Below are positions 1 through 11,941 of a DNA stretch of 64,000 nucleotides, piece after piece; the stretch's first letter is position 1, and every line of letters begins with the position of its first letter. Location: NCBI RefSeq assembly GCF_004210375.1, contig NC_134830.1, forward strand, positions 8,804,001 to 8,868,000, in the 5' to 3' direction. This DNA comes from Tachypleus tridentatus (taxonomy: Eukaryota; Arthropoda; Merostomata; Xiphosura; Limulidae). Below the pieces are notes generated by a model. It was not told the DNA's origin. It made no database searches and saw only the letters and a program-made list of their open reading frames with translations. Both the position numbers and the translations under genes were made by a program.

Positions 1-98
1 ATTGTATCGTTTAATGTGTTATATGATGCTGTTGTAACGGTTTATTTTGCAACATTCGGTCAAAAAGAAGAATGCAAAATCCAATCTACGTAATAACA

Positions 99-190
99 GC
101 CCCCCACTGGTATAGCGGTATATCTGTGGAATCACACCGTTAGAAACCGGGTTTCGGTACCCGTGGTGGGCAAACCGCAGATAACTCATT
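99..190 (+). repeat. SINE, tRNA-Val-like head (short family), 5' portion
   Basis: A tRNA-like head with an A-box-like stretch (ctggtatagcggta) and a B-box-like stretch (gggtttcggtacccgtgg) followed by the start of the family tail (gcagataactcattgt). The same layout recurs at 3240, 11942 (-), 19002, 55005 and 56793, so this is an interspersed family and not a tRNA gene. The anticodon-region wording resembles tRNA-Val; this origin is inferred from memory of tRNA sequences. Confidence 0.7.
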
Positions 191-431
191 GTATAATGGT
201 CAGGTGGTTAAGGCACTCGACTCGTAATTTGAGGGTCGCCGTTTCGAATCCCCGTCACACCAAACATGCTCGCCCTTTCAGCCGAGGAAACGTTTTAATC
301 TGACAGTTAATCCCACTATTCGTTGATAAAAGACAAGCCCAAAAGTTGGTTATGACTACCTTCCTTTAGTTTGACACTGATAAATTTGCGACGGCTAGAT
401 CAGACAGCCCTCGTATAGTTTTACCGAAATT
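186..431 (+). repeat. SINE, tRNA-Thr-like head (long family), diverged copy
   Basis: The copy begins with a tRNA-like head (ggtcaggtggttaaggc, then an anticodon-loop-like ctcgtaa) and continues into the family body (caaacatgctcgccctttc, then cccactattcgttg) and the tail with agccctcgt. It is the same family as the copies at 916, 2952, 14382, 27844, 38299, 42026, 54361 and 55612. It directly abuts the shorter tRNA-Val-like copy, so two SINEs sit head to tail here. Confidence 0.85.
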
Positions 432-915
432 AATACTAAAAAAAAAAAGCAGACTTATCAAGAAACGGAAGTTTTTTATTCTTCCTTTTCATGTTCTACG
501 AATTAGTTTATTTATTTTTAATTAACCGAAGTCCATAATAGATGTTAAAACAATTTCACTTTTTCGTTATTCTCATATGCATAGCACTTTCTTGTAAGTT
601 ACACTTTGACGAAATGCAAATTCAGTATTCAGAAAAACAAACCAAACGAACAAACTCGCTAATTCAATGATCGATCGTCTATTGTAAAAGACTCACAAAT
701 TAATAAGTAATTAACTAATAACTTTAGCATAATTCGTGTTCTATATTATGTTAGAGACTACTATTTAGCAGTATATACAGTAATGTAAGTATATCGATGT
801 ATTAGGCTTAGGATGCTTTTACAGTAGGTGTCCATGATATGTGGACGATAAATTCGTCAATAAACGAACAGCACGCATTCTACTTCTTTTTAAAATAATA
901 TACATTTTACATTTG
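432..915. other. AT-rich intergenic DNA, nothing recognised
   Basis: I see no ORF of note, no repeat with a clear partner in the window and no RNA-like fold in this stretch. Confidence 0.5.
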
Positions 916-1183
916 GTTTGAAATTCACGCGAAGCTACACAAGGGCTCTCTCTCTACGCTAACCATCCCTAATGCAGTGTAAGACTAGAGGGGAGGTAGC
1001 TAGTTATCACCACCCACCGTTAACTCTTGGGCTACTCTTTTACTAATGAATAGGGGGATTGACTGTCACATTATAACGCCCCCACGGTTGAAAGAGCAAG
1101 CATGTTTGGTGTGATAGGGATTCGAACCCGCGACCCTCAGATTACGAGTCGAGTGCCTTAACCATCTGATCATGCCAGGCCTA
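916..1183 (-). repeat. SINE, tRNA-Thr-like family, near full length
   Basis: Read on the - strand, this is the complete family layout: tRNA-like head ending near 1183, B-box-like gggttcgaatccc, body with aacatgcttgctctttc, then ccccctattcattagtaaa, and the tail with agctacc and gcgtgaatttcaaacc. It is one of the better preserved copies in the window. Confidence 0.9.
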
Positions 1184-2951
1184 TATATCTTAGAAACACG
1201 TTAAACACAGAAAAAAATTTTACACACTGAAGATCGTACGTTATATGTATATCGCAAACACTATAGAGTTGTTTTCTTATTGTAAATAATCCACTTAGAC
1301 CAATTCAATTCCTTTAGAGTTATGATAACAAGCCAAACTATTTTTCTATATTTTCATCGCAATAACATCCGCTGTTGTGTAAGTTACCCGAGTTGTATTC
1401 TGTACTTCCAATAACCGTCTGCTTTTCATCAAAGTCCATACAGGCGGGTTCAAATAGCTCAGAACACTCTTTGAGAAAACAAATTATTCTCCTTATCTCT
1501 TTCAAACTATTAATCTTTTTCTAACGTATCAGCTGTTAGGCCTTTCACTCCTATGACAACTAACGTTTCACTCTAACTTTTCTCTCACTGAACTTCTTAC
1601 CGTGACTACTTTTTACTTTCTCTTTTGCGGTCGTCTGGTCACAGCTATATACATATAGTCTATTACTTAGACCTTCTAGAAATGTCCATAATCTTGGCAT
1701 CAGTGGATCGCAAACACAACGTTTGATAGTGTCGACATCAATGAATTAAAACAAACTAGATTAATTAATAATACTATCTAAACTAAACAGTCTTTTACAT
1801 GTGACATACTCCAGATATCGTTTCCTACTAAACGTTCGATAAGGTTGTTGTCATTACGACACGCTCGTCAATGATCACAAAACTTTATCTGGCTAGCAAC
1901 AAAAACGCCTAAATTTATAGAGATAAAAAACCTACAAAAATATGTATTATGTCCTCAGTATTCCTCGATATGGCAGTGGAAAGTTTGGAGACTTACAACG
2001 CTAGAATCCGGAGCAGAGATAACCCATTGAGTGAAATCCTTACTACCTTAATTAGTACAAAACATGTGAAACGGCGACGCCAATATTTTGTACTTTTTAA
2101 TATGTTATCTAACAAAAATTATGCATTAGATCCTAGTACCTTAACATGAATAAGTTTAACAGCTCTCACTGATATATATGTATGACTTATTGTATTAATT
2201 TAGGATATTTGTCACTGTACAGCTAGGGGCGGATTTAACGGTCAGTTAAATCTGACCTAGCTACTTTTTAGGCCGAGTCCCTATTTGCTTTCGCTTGATA
2301 TATAATATTGGTATGGATAATCCCTCAGACCCAATTGTTTTCGTTTCTTTTTTATCTGACTAGCCAATTTGGCTTAAATCTAACGTACCGTCAAGAATAT
2401 TTCCTCAATATTCATACCAACGTATGTAATAAGAATCATATGTAGCATAGTTTTCTGGTCATATTAATAACACAGATATCAAGTTAATATGAAAAAGGTA
2501 TTTATGAGAGAGACCAAATTATTTTACTTTCTTGACTGAATCCATGCAACCAGAATGAAAAACAGTTGCGAAAGGTTATAACTACACTACTCATTACCCG
2601 CTTTAAGTTTCACAATATACGAGTAAACTAGGTAAAATCACCAAATAATTTTTATGGCGGGAACATTTTTTTCTAGATAGCGAAGCATGATTATAACAAA
2701 TTTACTTGTGTTCCAGACGGCCTGATGAGTTCTGGATTAATTAAACTGAAAGGTGTGTGTGATTGAAATATTATTATTATAATATTTTCTAATTCTTGAA
2801 AATCTCTGTGGGATTAAATATATAATACAATGTTTAATATATAATAAACCTAATAATTATCTATATGAAACAGCAATTAGATTAATTTTAATACTTTCAA
2901 CTTTTACTCCGAGGTAACTTGGAAATGTGTGATATTGTTGTTAAGCTTTTT
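1184..2951. other. AT-rich intergenic DNA with one SINE scrap
   Basis: There is no convincing coding sequence. A 66-codon ORF at 1949-2149 runs through a decayed tRNA-Val-type SINE (about 1965-2045, with acttacaacgctagaatcc and gcagagataaccc), which explains its higher GC content. The rest is unassigned. Confidence 0.5.
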
Positions 2952-3222
2952 TGGGGGGGGGGGAATTTCGCACAAAGCTACTCGAGGGCTATCTGTGCTA
3001 GCCGTCCCTAATTTAGTAGTGTAAGACTAGAGGGAAGGCAGCTAGTCATCACCACCCACCGTCAACTCTTGGGCTACTCTTTTACCAACGAATAGTGGGA
3101 TTGACCGTAACATTATACACCCCCACAGATGGGAGGGCGAGCATGTTTAGCGAGACGCGGGCGCGAACCCGCGACCCTCGGATTACGAGTCGCACGCCTT
3201 ACGCGCTTGGCCATGCCAGGCC
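2952..3222 (-). repeat. SINE, tRNA-Thr-like family, near full length
   Basis: The - strand shows the full family. The head ends at about 3222 with catgccaggcctg on the + strand, the body has accaacgaatagtgggattg, and the tail is gaatttcgcacaaagctac. It follows a run of ten G on the + strand, which may be a modified tail. The short ORF at 3129-3326 is only a reading of this SINE and the next one. Confidence 0.9.
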
Positions 3223-3239
3223 TGTTGTTAAGCTTCACT

Positions 3240-3352
3240 AAGTCCCCCGGTGGGACAGTGATAAGTTCTCGGATTTACAACGCTAAAATCAGGGGTTCGA
3301 TTCCCCTTGGTGGGCACAACGCATAGCATGATGTGGCTTTGCTATAAGAAAA
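3240..3352 (+). repeat. SINE, tRNA-Val-like family
   Basis: The head (ggtgggacagtgataag), the middle (ggatttacaacgctaaaat), the B-box-like ggggttcgattcccc and the tail (gatgtggctttgctataaga) match the copy at 56793 closely. It lies back to back with the - strand tRNA-Thr-like copy that ends at 3222. Confidence 0.85.
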
Positions 3353-3899
3353 TATGCAAACGCACAAGCTTCAATAATTTAATAAATTCTTAACTCCTAA
3401 ATAAATTAATAATTTGAGCGTTTTATAGCACTAGAAATGACAGAATCACAGTACATGTAGCCAGGAACGCTTTGGTGATGAAATCACCAAACCATTCTGT
3501 TCACTGTGTGGGTGTTACTAAGTTTGAACGTGTGTTGTTGTTATCTTGGTGGTTGGTTTGTTTGCACGAGGCTTCGAGCCAATCCGCAATAGAAATTTTT
3601 ACATATAGTGAGTCGTGTTGTTACAGCTAAGCAAGGCCATTGGCAATTTGCCAGAAACATTTAAAAAATTTGACTCTTTAGCGTTAATTACAAGTTACAA
3701 ATGTTATTTGTTGTAGAATTCTAAATAAGAAACAGAATTTCCAGTCTATTTCAAATTCATTCTGGTAAATAGAAATGACTAATTAGCTTACAACTGATCT
3801 TAAATAGCATTTAATCTTTTAATTGAAGAAGTCACTGTTAGTAGCATAATTTACTCTTTTTTTCCTATACGTAGATACATTGACTCAAGTTATATTCAG

Positions 3900-4135
3900 A
3901 GGAGTAAAATAACTCATTGTGTACTGAGGGCGAAGCTGCACTTGAAGCCACTACTCGGCACTTTTGATTTTATGCGCATGCCATGCGTGTCGTGACAGTA
4001 ATATAACGGCGCCTGCAGTTGTCGAGTTTGGTTTTGTGGGTACGGAACGACGTAGAATAGAGAGCTTATACCGATATTTTTATTACTATCGGGACGACTG
4101 TTGAGGTGGTATGCGAATGTAGAAGGTCTTTGTAC
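3900..4135. promoter_or_regulatory. CpG-richer stretch, possible promoter or 5' exon
   Basis: Against a very AT-rich, CpG-poor background this stretch has clustered CpG dinucleotides, for example in tatgcgcatgccatgcg, aacggcgcctgcag and ggaacgacgtag. The first of these partly resembles an NRF-1 site. The position, about 8.5 kb upstream of the first recognised Kv-beta exon and on the same side, would suit a first non-coding exon, but no splice donor or start can be proved. It could also be an unrelated old repeat. Confidence 0.25.
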
Positions 4136-6879
4136 TTTAGAAATTATAATAATAGTTATTATTAATAACAGATAACGATCCTTCGAACTGAAACTTTAAA
4201 TCAATGAAACTAAAAGTTTTGAAGTCTTATGATATTAATTATTTATTCATTAAAGTATTTTGTCTTGTTTAATTTATTTTGTAGTACTACTACAAGCGCT
4301 CACTACTGTTAGTAGTATGATTATTAATTGGAAGTTGATTTGGAAATAGAATCTGATTAGAACTCTTTGTTAAATTATGAAATTCAATATTTAATAGAGT
4401 AGGTTAATATTATAATGCGAACATTAGTTAATTCTAATTACATTACTTATAAATATATTACTAATAAAAGTAATCATAGTTCATAGTACTACTGACTCTG
4501 ACAGCAGTATGTTAACAATGAATAACATTTTAGGCGAAGGCAGTGGATTTTTCTAATACTACGGTAATATTAGAAGTTAGCAAAAACTTGAACGAATAAC
4601 AACTTCATAAGAGGCGGATAAACCATAAGTAAAATAGTAAATACTTTTATTTTAAGGGAGCCCATTATAAAATTGCATGTTTTGAGGACTATTAATAATG
4701 ATAATAATAGTATATCTCAAGAATTAATAATAATAGTGTTATAAGCATTAATATTATGAGTGTTATAACTACATGACTCTAATTTGTCTAATGTTTAAAA
4801 ACAAAACAAAAAAATCACCTGTATACTTAGTGTTTATATACGATGTATTTTAAAGCTAGGGAAATTGTTTTGCATGTAACTGTATGGTGGGTATTTTAAA
4901 TTTCCAGAGAATGTTACAAAAATACCAGGTAAAATAATGTTATTCATACAGTGATATTTAAAATGAGTTTTGAGGAAGTCTTTACTTGGTACATGTGAAT
5001 TGTGATCTGAAACTAAATGGTGAAGTAACAAGATCTGCCTTATTCTTAAAAACAGGCAGAACAGATTTTAGTTAGTGGTATGAAAAAACTTTGAGATATG
5101 AAATTAAGTATTTTGCATTATATTATAATAAAAATATTTAAAATTGAAAGTGTTTAAAGTTTTATACATTTTTAATTTTTTCATTACAGATACATTTTTG
5201 ATATAGTAATTATTATTATTATTATTATATAAATTGTTATAAGTAAGGCTTGTCTGACAATAAAATTTGTTACAAGCTTTACAAAATTGTTCCATTTTTG
5301 ATATTGAAATAAAGTGGGTTTTATGGGTGTTATAAGTGGTGTAATGTGATATGTTGTAGGAGATAATGTATAACTTTTTTTTTTTTTAAGAACAAAATTT
5401 AGGAAGTGGGCTCAATACAGTTTGAAAGGTGATTTTATGTTAACAAGTGTAATTTGTTTTGGATAAAAACTGGATTTTTTATGAATGAGTTGTAATCACT
5501 GTTGTTTATTTTGACTGTAAAAAATACTGCACAACCTATTAATAGAAACTTGAATATTTATAGATTTCATTAAAAAGGTAGTGAAGTGGACAGAAGTTTG
5601 AAAGTAATCAGGAGAGTCTTAGTTAGAGATTTGTACTTTTCTCTGGAGTAGAAAATTTAGAGGTAAGGTTTGGAAACTTAACATAGATTCAGCTTTATGT
5701 AGAATTATAAATGGACCTTTTTTTCTACATAATTCTAGATATCACCTATGTTATGAGTCTTGAACAATAATAATCCCAAATTATATATATATATTGTATT
5801 TATAAATGTACAAAATATTCTATTGTGTGTTTACAAGTAATATGTCAAGGGTAAAATTTAATATTTTTTAATGTTGTACTTTAGTTATGTGGGTGAGAGG
5901 GTGGCTTTAGTGGTTTAAAATTCAAATGGTATCTTTAGTTTTTAGTTTTCTCAATACTAAGTATATATTACATCATTTTAGAAGTATACCTTGTACCTTA
6001 AGTTTTTCTCTGGTTGTTTTATCTTAATAGGGTCACCACAGCTAATACTATTTTATCTAATTTTGATAAAATATGTTTGTTTCTTAAAAACAAGGAGAGA
6101 AAGAAATATGACATGTGAGGTTCTGTAAGTGGACTGTAGTATTTCTCACTATAAGAATTGGTAGTGAAACTACTGTTGTAGTATTTGTGTTTTTTTATTA
6201 GAATTAAGATTTATACTGTGACTATAGGTAAGGTATTACATGATCAGTCTCAAGGTAGACAATGAGTTGGGAGTTAGTTTTATTTTACTTTTCTGTATAA
6301 ATCATTTATGAATGTTAATAATTGTTTGCTTGAACATGATTCAACTGATTACTACAGTAACAGAAGTAAAATGTAAGGAAGATGATGAAAAGTTTGTAGT
6401 TATTTCCAAAGTAGTGTAACTGCTCTGATTTACACCTGTGGCTATAACTAAAATAATGAGTGATCCCAGGAACTGGGTATTATTAAGTAGTCAAATTATG
6501 CATGTGTATGTCATGTTCAGATCTGGTCTATTTGAAAATATAAAATGCATCTAAAATCAGAATGCTGTCATGTTTATTTGTTATACATCACTTAGCCAAA
6601 TATAAATGTTATTCAACTATAGAATAGTTATAATAATGATTCATTTAAATGTTAGTTTTATGTATTTCAGTTATTTAGTGCATTTGTTTTATATTTTAAG
6701 TGGAGTATGGTTTGTGATTAGTTACTTCTTTGTAGAATTAAGTAAATATTACTTGTATATAAAAACTACATTTTCTGATACATCAGAAAATATTTATTTG
6801 CTTTAGTAAGTAGTTATGTGAGTGAACTAGTGTATCATTTAGTTGTCTTGAATGTGTGATGATAAATTGATATGAAACA
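4136..6879. other. AT-rich DNA, nothing recognised
   Basis: The stretch has simple runs (for example an ATT-rich tract near 5205-5235 and a T tract near 5370) and only short chance ORFs with low-complexity translations. I see no domain, SINE or paired repeat. It may be the first intron of the Kv-beta gene if transcription starts near 4 kb. Confidence 0.4.
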
Positions 6880-7010
6880 ATAGTTATGTGTACGTAGCTA
6901 CGGCAGATTCAATAGATGTGTGTGTACGTAGCTACGGCAGATTCAATAGTTGTGTGTACGTAGCTACGGCAGATTCAATAGATGTGTGTGTACGTAGCTA
7001 CGGTAAATTA
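6880..7010. repeat. Minisatellite, about 4 copies of 32-34 bp
   Basis: Four head-to-tail copies of a unit carrying tgtgtacgtagctacggc and then agattcaatag are visible. Each unit holds the exact 10-bp palindrome CGTAGCTACG. The copies differ mainly in the length of the tg run, and the last one degenerates to ggtaaatta. Confidence 0.9.
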
Positions 7011-7277
7011 ACAGCTAACCATCATTAGTTGTAAAAAAATAAATGAAGAGAGAAATTTTAATATCTTCTGCATTCCCAGTTCTCCATAATGTGCATTATG
7101 AATCATACATTACACAGGTCAACAAATTTTTTCGAAATCTCAGTTGCATAAGATTTTTTTACTTATTCTTACCCTTTGTGACCTGCTAAATTCAAATATG
7201 AAAACGGTTCAGCTCTACATGCTCTAGTTTTAATGCAATTTTAAGTTTTTCATTCTAGCCATTTGTGGTCAAATTAA

Positions 7278-7462
7278 CACGTTTCCTGCGATGCCTATAT
7301 TGGCAAACCGGCAACTGCTGCGATGCTCTTGTACATCTGTCAGCTTCAGTGCTGCATGAGCTATGATAACGTGAGGTTGTCGTTACACTTGTCTCTTGCC
7401 TGCAACTTAGTTAAAGGTAAGACAATAGTGGGACACCGGTGGGTCCCATCGCAGGAAACGTG
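7278..7462. mobile_element. piggyBac-type MITE with TTAA duplications
   Basis: A 185-bp unit starts CACGTTTCCTGCGATG and ends with its exact inverse complement, CATCGCAGGAAACGTG. It is flanked on both sides by TTAA (7274-7277 and 7463-7466). A TTAA duplication is diagnostic of the piggyBac superfamily. There is no ORF inside, so it is non-autonomous. It is inserted in the 5' leader of the larger transposon. Confidence 0.85.
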
Positions 7463-7532
7463 TTAATTACTTACACGTTTATGTTATCAACAGAGATATT
7501 AAAATTGTTTAGATTTTGTTTCAGATCTGATC

Positions 7533-9290
7533 ATGGCTACAAGGAGACGTCAATGTGAGAACAAGCGGACGCTTTCTGTTATATTTGTGGATGCTTCACG
7601 CTTATTCGTCAAAGGCGTAATATAACATCATTTCTGAGGCGTGCTTATAAAGCGTACTTTGGACTTGCTCTTGGTGACCAAGACAAGAAATGGGCCCCAC
7701 ATATTGTGTGTCATAACTGCGAGGAAATGCTGCGTGACTGGACAAAAGGGAAACGTAAGGGTTTACCTTCGAATTCCCATGACCTGGCGAGAACCGATGG
7801 ACCACACAACTGACTGCTATTTTGTCTGGTCAATACAAAGGGCATTGGCAAGAAAAACAGACACAAAATCTCATATCCTAGTATCCCCTCAGCAATCCGA
7901 CCTACTCTGCACTCTGATGAGCTCCCAATCCCAGTTTTAAAGGATTTCTTCCATCTGAAGATGTGGGTAGTGACCAAGAGCAAGAGACTGCTGATGAAAC
8001 TCAAGAAATACTTTCAGAATCTGGCGATCCTTCTTATGAGACCCCACAGTCATTAACTCCTCAACAGTTTAGCCAGCCAGAGTTGAATGACCTTGTGCGT
8101 GATTTGGGTCTCTCCAAAATGCAGCTGAAGTGTTAGCTTCCAGGATGCAAGAAAAGAATCAGCTGAGCCATACAACTAAAGTGTCATACTTCCAAATCGG
8201 GAGCAGGCTTTTGTGCCATATTTTACAGAGGAGAATATGTTTGTTTATTGTCATAATATCTCAGGTCTTCTCCAGGAATTAGGGATGCCAGTATACCATC
8301 CAAATGACTGGCGATTATTTCTAGATTGTTTTAAGCAAAGTTTGAAGAAGTGTTCTACTTCATAATGACAATGTCTATGCAGCTGTTCCAATTGGACACT
8401 CTGTGTATTTACGAGAGGAATATAATGTCATTAAGACTGTGACTGACCTACTAAAATACCACGAGCACAACTGGACAATTTGTGTGGACCTCAAAATGGT
8501 TACTTTCCTCCTAGGTCAACAAAGAGGATTTACAAAGTACCCTGCTATCTTTGCATGTGGGACAGCCGAGCTCGAGAAAAGCACTGGAACCAGAAGGAGT
8601 GGCCCATACATTGAGACTCTGAAGGCAGGTATGCCAAATATTGTCAACGATCCAATTGTCTGTCATTTGAGGAAAAGATCATATTTCCTCCTCTCCATAT
8701 CATGCTGGGCTTGATGAAACAGTTTGTGTAAAATATTTTCTCAACCCAAACGAGCCGCTTTTGCATATAAAGTTTATGAAGGCGTTGAATACTGACGGTG
8801 AATGCTTCCAACACATATTTTCTGTGCTCCCTGGTTTGTCCTTCGAGAAGATCAAGACAGGTGTTTTGATGGACCACAGATTCGTGCACTTGTGCGTGAT
8901 CAAGAATTTGCCAGAAAGATGAACGACAAGGAAAGGACTGCATGGCTTTCATTTGTGGCGGTGATGGCAAACTTTCTCGGTAATAAAAAAGCTGACAACT
9001 ATGAAACCCTTGTAACGAATATGTTGTCAGCTTTTCGCGACCTTGGATGTAACATGAGTGTCAAACTCCATTACCTGTACAGTCATCTTGATAGATTCCT
9101 GAGAACCCAGGAGCTATAAGTGACGAGCAAGGCGAAGCGGTTCCATCAGGACCTCAAGACCATGGAAGAGCGCTACCAAGGGAGATGGGACAAACATATG
9201 ATGGCAGATTACTGCTGGAGCATTAAACGAGAATGCCCTGAGACAGTCCACAAACGCAAGAGCTACAAGCGGAAATTCATGCCTGAGTAG
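7533..9290 (+). pseudogene. Decayed transposon ORF of an unnamed multicopy invertebrate family
   Basis: Reading across frames from the ATG at 7533 to the TAG at 9288 gives pieces of one protein of roughly 570-590 residues. The N-terminal part has two CxxC pairs (CYIC, then CHNC about 45 residues later, the second followed by EEMLRDW), suggesting a zinc-binding module. Later blocks read VYCHNISGLLQELGMPVYHP-like, then YHEHNW-CVDLKMVTFLLGQ, GPQIRALVRDQEF, CNMSVKLHYLYSHLD, and a C-terminal DYCWSIKRECPE followed by a lysine/arginine-rich end. Several single-base indels and a 42-bp insertion (8729-8770) break the frame. From memory I recognise this as a protein found in many copies in invertebrate gene sets, but I cannot name a family. 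Because it lies between matched inverted ends it is probably the transposase, though no catalytic triad can be assigned. Confidence 0.65.
8729..8770. mobile_element. 42-bp insertion with 8-bp target duplication
   Basis: Within the transposon ORF, AGTTTGTG (8721-8728) is followed by 42 bases containing ttctcaacccaaacgagc and then by AGTTTATG (8771-8778). That is an 8-bp duplication with one mismatch. Removing the insert plus one duplicate restores the reading GLMKQFVKAL. The inserted bases match one end of the long palindrome at 15019-15172. Confidence 0.7.
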
Positions 9291-9646
9291 ACTGCAATTG
9301 AGCTTTCCCTCCTCATAGTAGCAAATGTCTTATCTACTAATCAGTTTTATATAAATAAATTGAATTAATATAAATAACTTGAATACGTTTATACTATCTT
9401 GCATTTTCTTTTTTATTGCCCAGCTATATTAAAGAGTTTTATAACATATTTTATCACATATTTTTCATGATAGACTACGACGTCAATGTGATGATGACGA
9501 AATTTTGAGATTTTCAAATACCTTGATTGCAAAAAAAAGTAGAGCACTGAGGAAAAAACTAACGTCAGATCTGAAATCAGGGCAAGAAATTATGTAATAC
9601 CAATTGTTTGATATAAATGCAACAAAAATTTTGTTGACCAGTGTTA

Positions 9647-11941
9647 TTTATCAGAGTAAGGTATATAAGTTAACTCCTTTGGCATTCTGCTCATGGTTCC
9701 TTGCCTGTAAAAGGACCACAATAGGAAATTGTCAAGCTACCATAATAAATCTATTCATATAATAAACTGATCTGAAAAAATGTTTGTAAGATAAAGTTTA
9801 TATAAAACAATTTTTAGCCAATAATATAAAATATCTATGTATCTACACATACCTTGAACCCCATACAGACAAATGACAGTGTTGTTAGATGTCATTCCTT
9901 TTTCATAATAAGTTTGAAAACATAAAGCCTGATGTATGTAATCTAGTCTTTCATACTTCTATATTTTTTCTTTCAAAGGTTGAAAAATTAACACACATTG
10001 GATGTAATAAATATTAGTGTCAGATATAAGATAAAGGGGTAAGCATCCCAAACTAAATGTAACACTTTCATCTTTATCTTTGCAACCAAATTTTCAACTA
10101 TCTTAAAATATTTTAGCAGCACCATATCATTTAAGTCACAAAGAAATTATCTTTCCAGTTCTCTCTGTTGTTCTCACTGGACTTCAGTTAGCTTTCATCA
10201 TAAAAATGTTTGTTTGATCAAATAAGGAAAGTTCCAACCACATGTATTTTATGAAGTTACGTAGCTTAACTTTTGAAAATGAAAATAGAACAAAAGTCAT
10301 TATGAGATATACTATGAGTATTATGACAATATCAGTATTATATTTTAAGTAAGAGTTTTTACAATGTCTTTTCCTAGCAGTGTAAGTGTACAACAGTGAT
10401 GGGGAATTTTGTTTTTCTGAAAGACACACATGTATCTAATATGTAATAAAGTGAAATCGCTATGCATGTGCATGTTGTTAAACAGTTTAAGAAATAGTCA
10501 AGCACATGAATGTAGACATTTCCATGAACATGTTTTCAGGTAGTTTAATTTTACTTTTGAATGCTCAAAGCTTTTAATTTTCAAATTTTGTTCTGTACAA
10601 GTAATACCTAATAGAATATTTTTCAACTGATTGGATGATTCATCCAAATATTAGTAACTTCAGAATTGGGATGAAATGCAAAATGAACAAAATTATTAAT
10701 TATACAAGAAATTCAAGAACCACAAATTTCTTCAGTTATTGTTATTTTGTGTTTATTTGGTATTCACTCTAGTTTATCATGATGCATATTTAAGTTGCTT
10801 ATAAATAACTTTGACTTTCAGTTTAGTACTTTGTATGTTTTTGAACCGGGGTGATTATGAAAACTTAAGGATGAATGATATGATGTTATTTTGTGTCGTT
10901 AGAAACTACAACAACTTTATGCCAGACTACCTGTAAACATCATTAATGTTTTAGTGCATCTGGAAAATTGTTTTAAAATCATCTTAGGTCAAGAAAATTT
11001 CAAAATAAACTTGGATTATGGATTAACTGGTTTACTTGCAATAAATCTTTTGTTATGTGATTCATTTTTCCTCAGTACATGTTCATGCATAGTGTGATTG
11101 TGAACTAAAACCATGATGAAGTAATGTTACTATATCATAATAATTGATATGAACTGAGAGACCACAACCTGAAGTTTTAATAACTGAACATTGATGTACA
11201 TAGCTTGTCTCTTGGTTAGATTACTGGCCTTGTTATCCAGAGGGCCCAGATTCACTAAGTTATTTTCATTTGAATATTTGATAAGAACTTCATTGCTTTA
11301 GAGCTGAAGGTTAGCTAAAATAAAACCATGTAATTATTTTTTCAGTGTAAATTTTAATACTTATAAACACAGGTTACACAATCTTGTCTGGGCTGCAGTG
11401 GTGGAGTCATTGTCTATATGAGTATCAAGTCTGAACATAACAAGGCCAATGTCATCATACAAAATAGGTAAGCATTATTTATGTTTTTGTCTATAAACTG
11501 AATGGTATTCTTAACCCAGTATTCTGATAGAAACAGAATATTTATATATGTTACATTGATCTTTGTTTGAAACATGGTATGTGAAAAACTTGATATTGAC
11601 ATGAAATTGAACTGAGATACACCACTAAGCACATAGAAACTTCTTGTGAATAATTGTTTTATTGTGTGGGTCAGTAATAAACCTTGAGAAAACTATCAGT
11701 AATGATTAGGGTTACTGTACAAAAGTTATACACTGTCCTCATCTAACTTAAATGACTAAAATATAAAGTAAACACAGGAATTTGGTAAAATGTTAATCTT
11801 TTTCAGGAAGAGCTGTGTTGTTGAAACTGTTACTTTATGAACACTTTTTTGTATGTGTGTGTTTGACTGCATCATTGTCACTCAGCAATATATAGAGTAC
11901 CAGGAATCAAGTTTGAGTGCAGACAGCCTTGTTTGTCTATT
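9647..11941. other. AT-rich DNA, nothing recognised
   Basis: Only short chance ORFs are present and their translations have low complexity. I see no SINE, no paired repeat and no exon-like block in either strand. Confidence 0.4.

Larger units (their letters stand above)
7113..9643 (+). mobile_element. DNA transposon with CAC...GTG ends and TTA target duplication
   Basis: The left end CACAGGTCAACAAATTTTTT at 7113 is matched, in inverse orientation, by the right end, which reads CACTGGTCAACAAAATTTTT when read inward from 9643. Both ends are flanked by TTA (7110-7112 and 9644-9646). Ends beginning CAC with a 3-bp duplication are what is known for the CMC group (CACTA, Chapaev and relatives), so I place it there tentatively. 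Inside is a single decayed ORF (7533-9290) of an unnamed family. The element is itself invaded by a TTAA-flanked MITE (7278-7462) and by a 42-bp fragment (8729-8770). Confidence 0.7.

Noticed and set aside
1110-1180. tRNA-like sequence with cloverleaf wording, and similar ones near 200, 3150, 54361 and 55870
   Set aside because: Each is joined to the same long non-tRNA body and tail, so they are SINE heads and not tRNA genes.
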